From Parapedobacter sp035556095 (GTDB lineage Bacteria > Bacteroidota > Bacteroidia > Sphingobacteriales > Sphingobacteriaceae), in contig NZ_DATMFT010000018.1 of NCBI RefSeq assembly GCF_035556095.1, forward strand, positions 124,001 to 188,000: a stretch of 64,000 nucleotides of DNA, given 5' to 3'. Below are positions 55,947 to 63,921 of the stretch, piece by piece. Position 1 is the stretch's first letter, and every line of letters starts with the position of its first letter. The position numbers and the translations under genes are program-made. Below the pieces are notes generated by a model, which saw nothing but the letters and a program-made list of their open reading frames with translations, ran no database searches and was not told the DNA's origin.

Positions 55947-57259
55947 TGGAAGCGTGGATTAATTTTTTCAGGCAAGTGGTACATGCCGCATTTGCGGATT
56001 ACTTCGAGCAGGAGCGCACGTTGCCGATTGAAGAAAACTTCGGCATGCCCGAAGAGAGCCCTTTTGCCACCCTATTGGGGAGACCGCTGGATATGGACGA
56101 GCACATTCTGCTGTTGCTGGCCCTGATGCCGCACCTTGCCCCCAAAGAGCTCGACCTCTTTTTTGTGCGTAATAAAAACCTGGACCGGCCGTATACTGAA
56201 TTTGGCGGTTGGAAAGGCATACGGCATACCGGCTTTCTTCCCACCGGCGAAACCGCCGCATTCCTGTTGGGGTATGGTGACGACCCCCGTAAGCGACGGC
56301 TATACCGGATGTTGGCCGATGACCACGTATTTGTAACACGCGATGTGCTCGCCCTGGAAGGCCAAGAGCGAGGCGAGCCTTTTTTGAGTGGGCGGCTCGT
56401 GGTGTCGGGCTGGTTTTTACAGCAGGTGCTGCAAACCGGGGCGGTGGGAGCCGTAGCGTCGTGGTCGTCAGATTTTCCGGCAGCACCCCTGCGTACGGCC
56501 CTTCAATGGGAAGACCTGATCGTTACGCAGCAGCTTAAAAAGAGCCTGGATGATATTTCCGCTTGGCTGGAAAACGGGCACACCATCCGAGCGCGATGGG
56601 GATTAGATGCGCTTATTAAACCGGGATACCGCTGCCTTTTTTACGGTCCTCCCGGCACAGGGAAGACCATGGCTGCCACCTTATTGGGCAAGCGGCACAG
56701 CATGGAAGTTTACCGCATAGACCTGTCTATGGTGGTGTCGAAATACATCGGTGAGACGGAGAAGAACCTTGCAAAAGTTTTCGATCGCGCGGTAAACCGG
56801 CATTGGATCTTGTTTTTTGACGAAGCGGACGCCCTTTTCGGTAAACGGACGGAAACCCAGTCGTCTAACGACCGGTATGCCAACCAAGAGGTTGCTTACC
56901 TGCTGCAACGCGTAGAGAGTTTCCCCGGCGTGGTTGTGTTGGCCACCAACTTAAAAGACAACCTCGACCAGGCTTTCCTCCGCCGTTTCCAGCAGGTGCT
57001 CCATTTCCCACTACCCGATAGCCGGTTGCGCTACACCTTGTGGCAGCGGATGTTGCCACCGGAGTGGCTGGTGGGACACGATGCTGACTTCCTCCATGAA
57101 GTGGCGGAGGTGGAGCTCTCCGGGGGCACAATGGTCAATGTTATTCAACACTGCGCCATCCGCTTGCACGGTATGGAAAAGCCGCAGTTAACCTTGCAGA
57201 TTCTTAAAGATGGTATCCGCAAGGAAGAAGAAAAGGAAGGTAAATTAGTGGATTTTTAA
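55946..57259 (+). CDS. AAA+ ATPase of injection system (Afp15/Pvc15-like)
   Basis: 437 residues. Residues about 1-190 are an N-terminal alpha-helical domain. The AAA+ core has Walker A GPPGTGKT at 234-241, Walker B 'WILFFDEAD' at 287-295, sensor 1 in 'VVVLATNLKDN', and arginine fingers in 'LDQAFLRRFQQVLHF'. Proteins of this class are present in nearly all eCIS loci and are needed for particle assembly or cargo loading, in the producing cell cytoplasm. Its position immediately after the 1241-residue protein suggests it may act on it. The next gene starts 11 bp later. Confidence 0.93.
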   Translation: MEAWINFFRQVVHAAFADYFEQERTLPIEENFGMPEESPFATLLGRPLDMDEHILLLLALMPHLAPKELDLFFVRNKNLDRPYTEFGGWKGIRHTGFLPTGETAAFLLGYGDDPRKRRLYRMLADDHVFVTRDVLALEGQERGEPFLSGRLVVSGWFLQQVLQTGAVGAVASWSSDFPAAPLRTALQWEDLIVTQQLKKSLDDISAWLENGHTIRARWGLDALIKPGYRCLFYGPPGTGKTMAATLLGKRHSMEVYRIDLSMVVSKYIGETEKNLAKVFDRAVNRHWILFFDEADALFGKRTETQSSNDRYANQEVAYLLQRVESFPGVVVLATNLKDNLDQAFLRRFQQVLHFPLPDSRLRYTLWQRMLPPEWLVGHDADFLHEVAEVELSGGTMVNVIQHCAIRLHGMEKPQLTLQILKDGIRKEEEKEGKLVDF

Positions 57260-57270
57260 ACGTCGTCCCC

Positions 57271-58671
57271 ATGAAAATTAGGCTTGTTTTGTTGGTCATG
57301 TTATGCTGGGGCATGGTATTGCCGTTAAGTACAATGGCGCAGGATAATGGACGGGATACCGTGTACATCTTCTTGCCGGAAGACGAAGAGTTTCCGAAGT
57401 TTTACATGGAAACCGAAGAGATTTTTGAACGGATTCAGGAACTGCCCCGGGACACCGTACGTGACACCATTTACGTCCATCGCTTCGAAGAATTCCTGAA
57501 AGGTCACTTCGGAGAGGATTTTCAGCTGAGCCTCCTGCTCCAAGACGTCGATCTTTACCAAACCAAATTGGATTCCATTAAAAAGGCAGACCCCGCCAAT
57601 TATCGGCTTTTTTACAATTTTTTTGTCAGAAACGATAAGTTGCAGCAGCTTTCGCCAACGTTCGTGGTCAGCGAGGTCTACTTGAATCCGGACAGCGAAC
57701 GCCCCGAAGTACGCTCCCGCGTGCCCGATTCATTAGTGCATAATTGGCAGAAGACGGTGATGTTCCGGGTGGACGATCGGTTGCAGACGGAACTCTTTCT
57801 GCGCGACACGGTATTGATTAAACGGGCCTTGGTGGCCATGTTTAACGAATTGAAACAACTGGAGGGTCCGCAGCGCCTACTCATCTTTCTCCCTGAGTAT
57901 AACTACAAGCGTAAAAGGGAGCTTGTGCAGTTCATGAAGTCCGTCCGTGTGTTGATGGACGCGAGCACATCATTCAAGTTCGAACGTGATGTTCAGCTCG
58001 ATTTGGTATTGTCTCACGCCGGCGATCTGGTAAAGCACCACGACGTGCTCTATGCGTTGGCGATTGAGTGTTCGCATGTTGCGTTGTTTTCCGGGGATTT
58101 TACGGCCTATTTGCAGGAGCGGGCAGACGCACACGATGCTGGCCCCAAGTTAGCAGGCGACAGCACCACGCGGGATTATTTGCTGCCATTGCAGCTCATC
58201 GAGCGTGACTCGTTGACGCCGGGTTTTATCGCGCAACTGCGCAGCCACTATTACATTGCCCGCTATTTCCCCGGAAGTTGGGATATACGTGAAGCCAACC
58301 TGACCGAATTCACGATGGACAGCGTATCACCCGTCTTAGTGGCCGATTATCAGGAAAATTACTGGGAAATCTATTTCTTCATACTGGTTTCCCTATTTTT
58401 AATCTTCGGTTTCCTGGGCGTTTTGTATCACGTTAACCTCTCGTTTTCCATGTTTGTGAATGATAACATGGAAAGCGTACTGTTGGTCAGTATCGTTTTG
58501 GTATTGGAAATTGTGGCTTTGGTCATCAATATTTTTCAGTATATGTGCGAGGAAGACACGTTTACACTGTTTGCCAAAAATCCGATCCTGATTTTCTCAT
58601 TCCCACTTGTTGTGGTCGCTATTGTGCCTATCCTTCAGGTGCTTTCTAAAAAACGCCGGATACCGCGCTGA
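57271..58671 (+). CDS. Signal-peptide membrane protein, last gene of the injection-system locus
   Basis: 466 residues with an N-terminal signal peptide (about 1-23, ending 'LSTMAQ'). It has a long helical, charged extracytoplasmic part (about 24-360, with 'IFERIQELPRDTVRDTIYVH' and 'YNYKRKRELVQFMKSVRVLM'). Three C-terminal membrane helices (368-388, 401-425, 437-459) precede a basic tail 'LSKKRRIPR'. No recognised family. It lies 11 bp after the AAA+ gene with no terminator between, so it is probably part of the operon. A membrane anchor or release factor for the particle is inferred; free extracellular eCIS do not usually need one. Confidence 0.7.
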   Translation: MKIRLVLLVMLCWGMVLPLSTMAQDNGRDTVYIFLPEDEEFPKFYMETEEIFERIQELPRDTVRDTIYVHRFEEFLKGHFGEDFQLSLLLQDVDLYQTKLDSIKKADPANYRLFYNFFVRNDKLQQLSPTFVVSEVYLNPDSERPEVRSRVPDSLVHNWQKTVMFRVDDRLQTELFLRDTVLIKRALVAMFNELKQLEGPQRLLIFLPEYNYKRKRELVQFMKSVRVLMDASTSFKFERDVQLDLVLSHAGDLVKHHDVLYALAIECSHVALFSGDFTAYLQERADAHDAGPKLAGDSTTRDYLLPLQLIERDSLTPGFIAQLRSHYYIARYFPGSWDIREANLTEFTMDSVSPVLVADYQENYWEIYFFILVSLFLIFGFLGVLYHVNLSFSMFVNDNMESVLLVSIVLVLEIVALVINIFQYMCEEDTFTLFAKNPILIFSFPLVVVAIVPILQVLSKKRRIPR

Positions 58672-58971
58672 CCTATCAGGGCCGGATTTAATACTTTGCA
58701 TTGATTCTATTTTTAATTACGTTTGTCTAATAGAAACACAGGTTTCGGAACTGACTGTTTCGAAACCCGGCGTTTCGGAAGTTTATCTATTTTACAAACC
58801 CGGCCAGCCTAGCGGTCCCTTTTATCAGCAGGAAAACGACGAGAAATGTCTTGAACTCGGGAATCCCCGATACCAGATAATACAACGAAAGTCATCAACA
58901 AATTAACTCAATAAATTATAATCATAATTATAACTCTTATATATTTGCATAGAATTTAAAGTATAATTAAA
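58672..58971. other. Gap after the injection-system locus
   Basis: These 300 bases hold no intact gene. At 58740-58780 there are three copies of a TTTCG-centred motif: GTTTCGGAA, the palindrome GTTTCGAAAC, and GTTTCGGAAG. The mscS fragment follows at 58791-58845. From about 58900 the sequence turns AT-rich ('attaactcaataaattataa'), a likely promoter region for the ATPase gene at 58972. No terminator with a U-tail was found after the last injection-system gene. Confidence 0.5.
58791..58845 (-). pseudogene. MscS-gene fragment, 55 bp
   Basis: This segment matches 62213-62267 inside the intact mscS gene at about 48 of 55 bases, in the same orientation. On the minus strand it reads 'LVVFLLIKGTARLAGFVK' and then a stop, against 'LVVFLLIKGITRLAGFVKRK' in the intact gene. 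Nothing similar continues on either side. It is a fragment of a second or former mscS copy. Confidence 0.7.
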
Positions 58972-60180
58972 ATGGAAGTCCCTGCAAATATCATCCCACG
59001 CGACCATTATCTGCAACAGGTATTACCATTTGTTGGCCAAAATCTAATCAAAGTGTTAACCGGCCAACGCCGGGTAGGCAAGAGTTACCTTCTCTTCCAA
59101 TTAATGCAGCATATTCTTCAGCAAGAACCCTCGGCCTCCGTTATCTATATCAACAAAGAAGACCTACGTTTTGATGCAATCCGGAATGCGAACGACTTGA
59201 ACGATTTTGTAACGGCCCAACTACGCAAAGACCAGCGCAATTACATCTTTATCGACGAGATACAGGATATTGAAAATTTTGAAAAAGCACTGCGATCACT
59301 GTTGCTAAGCACGGAGAATGACCTTTACATTACGGGTAGTAATGCGACCATGCTTTCTGGCGAACTCGCCACCTACTTAAGTGGGCGCTATATTGAGTTT
59401 ACCGTATATAGCTTATCCTATCCGGAGTTTCTGCGTTTCCACGGCCTCACTGATGAAGACACCCATTTAGAGCTATATATGCGTTTCGGGGGATTACCCT
59501 ACTTGGTCAACCTTCCTTTAGCGGATCATGCGTTTGAATACATCAAGGGTGTGTATTCCACCATCGTGTACCGCGACGTGGTAAGCCGATTCAACATCCG
59601 CAACACCCAGTTTCTGGAAAAATTGATCCAGTTTCTTGCCGGGCAAATCGGCAGCCTCTTCTCTGCTAAACGAATCAGTGATTTCCTTAAATCGCAGCGA
59701 GTTAACCTCGCACCTAATCAAATACAGCAATACGTTTCCTACCTGGCCAGTGCATTCATCATCCACGAGGTGGGACGGTATGACCTGATTGGCAAGCGCG
59801 TTTTTGAGATAGGCAACAAATACTATTTTGAAAACACAGGGATACGCAATGCCATAAGCGGGTATACGGCTGCTGACCGGGGCAAGTTACTGGAAAACGT
59901 TGTTTACAACCATTTAACGTTTTGCAGATATTCGGTAAAGGTGGGGACCTTGCAAGCCCTAGAAATCGATTTCATGGGTGAGCGCCGTGGCGAAAAGGTA
60001 TATGTCCAGGTGGCGCTCAGCCTAGTGGAACAAGAGACCATTACCCGTGAGTTTGGGAATCTCCTTAAAATAGACGATAATTACCCCAAGTATGTGGTAT
60101 CCAACGATTCCTTTTCGGGGAATACCTACCAAGGTATTATCCACCTCACCATCCGGGAGTTTCTAATGCAGCTCCGCTAG
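58972..60180 (+). CDS. ATP-binding protein, AAA_14 and DUF4143 domains
   Basis: 402 residues. Walker A is 'GQRRVGKS' at 31-38, Walker B 'NYIFIDEIQDI' at about 90-100, and sensor 1 'DLYITGSNATMLSGELATYL'. The DUF4143 part follows from about 200: 'YSTIVYRDVVSRFNIRN', 'LIQFLAGQIGSLFSAKRISD', 'YVSYLASAFIIHEVGRYDLI' and a restriction-like nuclease-type end, 'VYNHLTFCRYSVKVG'. Such proteins occur widely in bacteria as single mobile-type genes of unknown function. It lies between two mscS-related sequences. Confidence 0.9.
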   Translation: MEVPANIIPRDHYLQQVLPFVGQNLIKVLTGQRRVGKSYLLFQLMQHILQQEPSASVIYINKEDLRFDAIRNANDLNDFVTAQLRKDQRNYIFIDEIQDIENFEKALRSLLLSTENDLYITGSNATMLSGELATYLSGRYIEFTVYSLSYPEFLRFHGLTDEDTHLELYMRFGGLPYLVNLPLADHAFEYIKGVYSTIVYRDVVSRFNIRNTQFLEKLIQFLAGQIGSLFSAKRISDFLKSQRVNLAPNQIQQYVSYLASAFIIHEVGRYDLIGKRVFEIGNKYYFENTGIRNAISGYTAADRGKLLENVVYNHLTFCRYSVKVGTLQALEIDFMGERRGEKVYVQVALSLVEQETITREFGNLLKIDDNYPKYVVSNDSFSGNTYQGIIHLTIREFLMQLR

Positions 60181-60463
60181 CTGTGTCTCTCAGCCACCTG
60201 AAAGACGCTTACGTAGCTTTGGGGCTTCCGCCGGGTCATACGCTTATGGATGGCTCAATACCCGCATTTAAGCGCGCATCATCTTCGGTCGATTGGCGGG
60301 AGTCCACCGAAACGACAGGTTATGAAGCGGTGGTTATTAACAATTGCTGTCGAACCTTAAAAAATAAAAACTTGTCTTACGGCAAGCCGAAATATACTTT
60401 GTGTTTTATAGCTTAGCGGAAAAGTTGTGGATTCGGAAATTGAGCACAACGTAACAAACGAAC

Positions 60464-60868
60464 ATGGCAAAAACAAAAATTAACAGAGATGACATAATTA
60501 TAGCGGAGAACAAGCTCTTTTCGGCACAATGTGCCAGTGATGTGGATGTACTTGACCAGCTCCTGCACGATGATCTGATCGCAATTGCTCCAACAGGTGA
60601 GATTGTAACGAAAGAAATGGACCTCGCTGCACATCGAGCGAAAACAATGATAATTGAAGATGCTTCAACCGATATCAACGACATTAAAATAGTGGACGAC
60701 ACGGCACTGTCCATTGTAACGATGACCGCGAAGGGAAAAGTGGCAGGGACACCAATAGCAGGTAAATTTCGTTATTTTAGGGTATGGAAACGCGTTAATG
60801 GTGCATTGAAAGTTATCGGTGCGAGTTTTATGCAATTGCCCGACGGAATTAAAACGAAATTTATGTAA
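60464..60868 (+). CDS. NTF2-like (SnoaL/DUF4440) protein
   Basis: 134 residues with the cone-like NTF2 fold pattern: helix 'IIIAENKLFSAQCASDVDVL', strand 'DQLLHDDLIAIAPTGEI', helix 'TKEMDLAAHRAKTMIIE', then strands 'IVDDTALSIVTMTAKGK' and 'GKFRYFRVWKRVNGALKVIG'. It fits DUF4440 or SnoaL-like small proteins. These act as ketosteroid-isomerase-like enzymes or unknown binding proteins; no specific role can be assigned. It stands alone. Confidence 0.8.
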   Translation: MAKTKINRDDIIIAENKLFSAQCASDVDVLDQLLHDDLIAIAPTGEIVTKEMDLAAHRAKTMIIEDASTDINDIKIVDDTALSIVTMTAKGKVAGTPIAGKFRYFRVWKRVNGALKVIGASFMQLPDGIKTKFM

Positions 60869-60909
60869 AGATTCTCGGCAACATCGACCAATAACATCGG
60901 CGTATCCCG

Positions 60910-61000
60910 CTACAGTTTCTCGATCTCCTCAATCGGCAATTCCAGTATATCGGCAATCATCGTGTTATCAAGACCGTTTTTCTTCATCTTTCTGGCTGGC
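60910..61000 (-). pseudogene. Rpn-family (PD-(D/E)XK) nuclease, C-terminal remnant
   Basis: On the minus strand the last codons read 'KMKKNGLDNTMIADILEL' and 'PIEEIEKL' then stop. That is the usual end of Rpn/transposase-like nucleases ('MKxxGxdxxxIaxxTGLsxeEIexL'). The catalytic part is missing and upstream reading frames are broken. It is the edge of a former mobile gene. Confidence 0.6.
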
Positions 61001-61053
61001 CATAGCTTTTCGGGAATATACCTTGGTACGTTCTTGTTCAATCAACCTTTGGG

Positions 61054-61137
61054 CTATGGCACACTCCAAACGGCTCGTACGTCTACATCCATGTAATCGT
61101 GGATCAGCGCTGTCTCTTGCATTGAGAGCTGCAACGT
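61054..61137 (-). pseudogene. HepT/DUF86-like C-terminal fragment
   Basis: A short minus-strand frame gives 'SMQETALIHDYMDVDVRAVW' then a stop. It resembles the RxxxxH-type HepT end ('RNxLIHxYxxVDxxxVWxxx'), but the Arg is missing. At 28 codons it is too short to be certain. It adjoins the Rpn remnant and ends four bases before the mscS stop. Confidence 0.35.
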
Positions 61138-61140
61138 CTA

Positions 61141-62943
61141 TCACCCCTGATCCGGCATCTCTCTGGTATCATTGGCACGTACCGCCCTAAAGTGCGGCGA
61201 CAACAGCTCGATACCCGCGCCATGGAATTCATCCAACAAGTGCTTATGCAATTCCGAATAAATAATTGCCTGTTTATTTGGGCTTTTTGTATAGGCATTC
61301 ACTTGATAGGTCACATAAAAATCGTCCAGGCTGCTCTGCAACACAAACGGCGCAGGGTCAGATTCCAACAGTTCCACCTTAGCGGCGGCCCGGGTGGCCA
61401 ACTCATGCACGCGCTGCCACGTGATGTCGTAACCCATGGTAATATTGGTATGGATGATCAGTCCTTTCTCGGGTGCATCCATGCTGTAATTGATGGTATG
61501 GCTGTTCATCACCTGGGAGTTGGGCACCGAAATCACTTCGTTCTTGACCGTCCTTATACGCGTAACCAGCAACGACTTTTCAATAATATCCCCCGTTACC
61601 TCACCGATTTTCACACGGTCGCCCACAGTAAACGAGCGCATGTAGGTCAACACCAACCCAGCCACGATATTGCTTAGCGCTCCGGCAGAGCCGAATGTGA
61701 ACAGTACGCCGATGAAAACAGACACCCCTTTGAATATGGGCGATTCGGATCCGGGCAAATAAGGAAAAATAACGATAACCATGAAAGCGAGCAACAATAC
61801 GCGCAGAATTTGGTAGGTAGGCATTGCCCAATCGGCGTAGAAGCCCGGTACGGTGAGTGCACCATTTTGGAGCTCGTGGGCGAAAAACTTCAGCAGCTTC
61901 AAGAAATAACGGAACATGAAACAGATGACCGCAATGGTTATCAGGTCGGGGAAATAATCCACCGCTGCTAAGCCAATTTCTTTAATCGGCGCAAGGAAAT
62001 AACCCAGCAAAACGGGCGCGTAGCCACGGGTTGCCGGGAAGAGGTTGAATAGTAGGGGCAAGGCCAGGTAAATTAGGGCTAGAATCAACAGCCACTTCGC
62101 GATATCGATGATGATCCAAGCCGCCTTCACCTGTCGGTTTGCCGAAACCAGTTCATAGCCACGCATCCGGATGCCCTTAAACCAGGTTTGCTTGGCGGCC
62201 AGCGCCTTCCGCTTCACAAACCCAGCTAGCCTAGTGATTCCTTTGATCAGCAGGAAAACGACGAGAACAATCAACACCGCCTGCAACACCCCCATCAAGA
62301 CCCTCTTCATGCTCGTCTCGTCGCGGTATGTTGCAATGGACTCCTTGATCGCGGCTAAGTAATGGTCTGCAAGCGACGCTACATCCGTATTCATCCACAG
62401 CGCATCCTGGTCGTTCACGCTCACCACCATCTGGTCTCGCCAACGCACCAGGAAATGGTTTTCCTGTTCTTCCAACTGCAGCGAGTCAACACCAAACTCA
62501 TAATTGTTAGCCAGCGCCTTGATGCGGGACTCTACGGCTGCCGCTCTCTCCTTTGCCGAGTAGCTACCTAAGCTGGTATATATGATGAAGACGGTATCCC
62601 TGAAAGGCACGATAGGCACCCCCTGGTTCAGTGCACGCAGGGAATCAACTTTCTGTTTCCGCTGTGCCAGGATAATCGAATCGCGGCTTTTCAATAGATT
62701 GATCTCTTCCAGCAACCGTTGCTTTTCACGGCGATCGCCCAACTCGATTGACAGGAGCCGATTTTCCAGCTCCTTGCGTTTGATGGAATCTAGCCGTTGC
62801 TGTTCCAGCAGATTACGCAGACTCTCCGATTGCTCGGAAACAGCGGCCGTGGTATCAGCCCTAGGTTCGTCTTGTGCGCCAGCTGCGACGGGACCCAGCC
62901 AAAGACCGGCCCCTATCAACATCGAACATATCAGCAATCTCAT
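61141..62943 (-). CDS. mscS: MscS-family mechanosensitive ion channel with periplasmic N-terminal domain
   Basis: 600 residues from the ATG at 62943, which follows an AGGAAAA sequence; an upstream TTG adds nine basic residues and is less likely. Signal peptide 'LLICSMLIGAGLWLGPVAAG' leads to a long periplasmic coiled coil (about 35-100). Membrane helices run from about 215 to 430. The pore-lining TM3 is at about 430-460 ('FTFGSAGALSNIVAGLVLTY'), then 'MRSFTVGDRVKIGEVTGDII' and the beta domain with 'VSVPNSQVMNSHTINYS'. It ends with a cytoplasmic alpha/beta domain. It releases solutes on osmotic downshock. A 55-bp part of it is duplicated at 58791. Confidence 0.92.
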   Translation of the reverse strand: MRLLICSMLIGAGLWLGPVAAGAQDEPRADTTAAVSEQSESLRNLLEQQRLDSIKRKELENRLLSIELGDRREKQRLLEEINLLKSRDSIILAQRKQKVDSLRALNQGVPIVPFRDTVFIIYTSLGSYSAKERAAAVESRIKALANNYEFGVDSLQLEEQENHFLVRWRDQMVVSVNDQDALWMNTDVASLADHYLAAIKESIATYRDETSMKRVLMGVLQAVLIVLVVFLLIKGITRLAGFVKRKALAAKQTWFKGIRMRGYELVSANRQVKAAWIIIDIAKWLLILALIYLALPLLFNLFPATRGYAPVLLGYFLAPIKEIGLAAVDYFPDLITIAVICFMFRYFLKLLKFFAHELQNGALTVPGFYADWAMPTYQILRVLLLAFMVIVIFPYLPGSESPIFKGVSVFIGVLFTFGSAGALSNIVAGLVLTYMRSFTVGDRVKIGEVTGDIIEKSLLVTRIRTVKNEVISVPNSQVMNSHTINYSMDAPEKGLIIHTNITMGYDITWQRVHELATRAAAKVELLESDPAPFVLQSSLDDFYVTYQVNAYTKSPNKQAIIYSELHKHLLDEFHGAGIELLSPHFRAVRANDTREMPDQG

Positions 62944-63037
62944 CGTTTTCCTTTTTTTAAATCCCAACAAGATAAAAAAAAGTAGCCAAATTTAGCAAAC
63001 GTAGCCGGGACGCATACCGCGCTAGTTGTATTGCACC

Positions 63038-63433
63038 CTATTTTGCTCGCCGCTCGGAAAACGTGAAAAATGTTGAAATCGCCCGTTCGTACCCGGTGCG
63101 CAAAATTGCGATATCTGAGTCAATGGCCATACAGTATAACCACACGCGAGCAATTGCGGTAACGATCCTTGGTCGCGCACAAGAATGCCTGAACGTTTTC
63201 CATGGGCGTTGGCGGCATCGCTGACGCGTTGTAAGGCATCGCCGTATGTTGGTTTTTCTTCCGCATCGGATGCTTCCAACGCCATTTTGAGATCTGCTGG
63301 ACCAACGAACAACACATCTACCCCGTCTACCGCCGCAATGGCTTGCGCTTGGTTAATACCCTCTAAATCTTCGATTTGAGCAAACAACAAGGGCTGAATA
63401 TCTGATTGCTTCAGTATCAGAAGGAAAAAGAAT
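63038..63433 (-). pseudogene. HpcH/HpaI aldolase, truncated and frameshifted
   Basis: The C-terminal half of a HpcH/HpaI-family aldolase: 'LLFAQIEDLEGINQAQAIAA', 'VDGVDVLFVGPADLKMALEA', then 'GKRSGILVRDQGSLPQLLAC', 'GYTV'. At about 63125-63135 one base is lost, and the sequence continues in another frame as 'AIDSDIAILRTGYERAISTF' and a stop at 63038. The N-terminal half, with the metal and substrate sites, is absent; a stop lies just upstream of about 63433. It is non-functional. Confidence 0.8.
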
Positions 63434-63500
63434 ATCGCCGCTTGGGATCTTAACTATTTGATGTTGCTCTTGAATTTTTAATGCGTTTGCCCTGTGTAGT

Positions 63501-63562
63501 CAGTTAGTAAAATTTGTTTTTTAATAATTTAAGTTTATAATTGGTTAGCTTTGAAAGCTCCG
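63501..63562 (-). repeat. Leader-like repeat, copy 2
   Basis: On the minus strand this carries CTAACCAATTATAAACTTAA, then ATTAAAAAACAAATTTTACT, and CTG. It aligns with 35551-35610 at about 53 of 60 bases, with two bases inserted before the start and the initiator ATG changed to ATT. It ends 68 bp from the aldolase remnant. It may be the decayed leader and first codons of a SusC-type gene (inference). Confidence 0.7.
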
Positions 63563-63649
63563 CCCATCACGCGCTGTCCTGCCTTAAGAAATATCAAATA
63601 CCGATCTTTTAACTATCTTTGTTTGTCATAACCAACGAGATGTACCTAA

Positions 63650-63900
63650 ATGAATACTAAAATTCCTGCGAAATTAGATGAAAAGCAGGTTTTATTACGG
63701 CTCAAAAATGATGATCATCAGGCATTCACGCAGATCTATCAGCATTATATTCGCAAATTATTAGCGATAGCTTACAACTATTGCCGTGACAAAGCGCTTG
63801 CGGAAGAAATCGTGCAGGAGGTTTTCGTACGGTTATGGGAACGCCGCCGTACTAAAACTGTTGCGCATATATCGTAGCAACAGTACCCAACGGTTCAACG
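63650..63900 (+). pseudogene. ECF RNA polymerase sigma factor, disrupted
   Basis: From the ATG at 63650 the frame encodes 75 residues of sigma-70 region 2: 'LLRLKNDDHQAFTQIYQHYI', 'RKLLAIAYNYCRDKALAEEI', 'VQEVFVRLWERRR', then 'TKTVAHIS' and stop at 63877. A complete FecI-like sigma factor has about 180 residues. The adjacent frame continues with 'LLRIYRSNSTQRFNDCYKKR', which looks like the expected end of region 2, so a frameshift is likely. Region 4 is absent, because a secreted-protein gene starts at 63922. Confidence 0.75.
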
Positions 63901-63921
63901 ATTGTTATAAAAAGCGGAATT

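Noticed and set aside
36063..58671. Classical type VI secretion system
   Set aside because: Despite VgrG, PAAR, gp25 and sheath genes there is no TssB/TssC pair, ClpV or TssJLM membrane complex; LysM adaptor, DUF4255 cap and CIS_TMP tape measure point to eCIS.
36063..58671. Integrated prophage
   Set aside because: No capsid, portal, terminase, integrase, lysis or replication genes were found among the tail-like genes.
60183..60416. A 77-codon frame from GTG right after the DUF4143 ATPase gene
   Set aside because: No recognisable domain, non-ATG start and odd composition in its second half; may be remnant coding sequence but cannot be supported as a gene.
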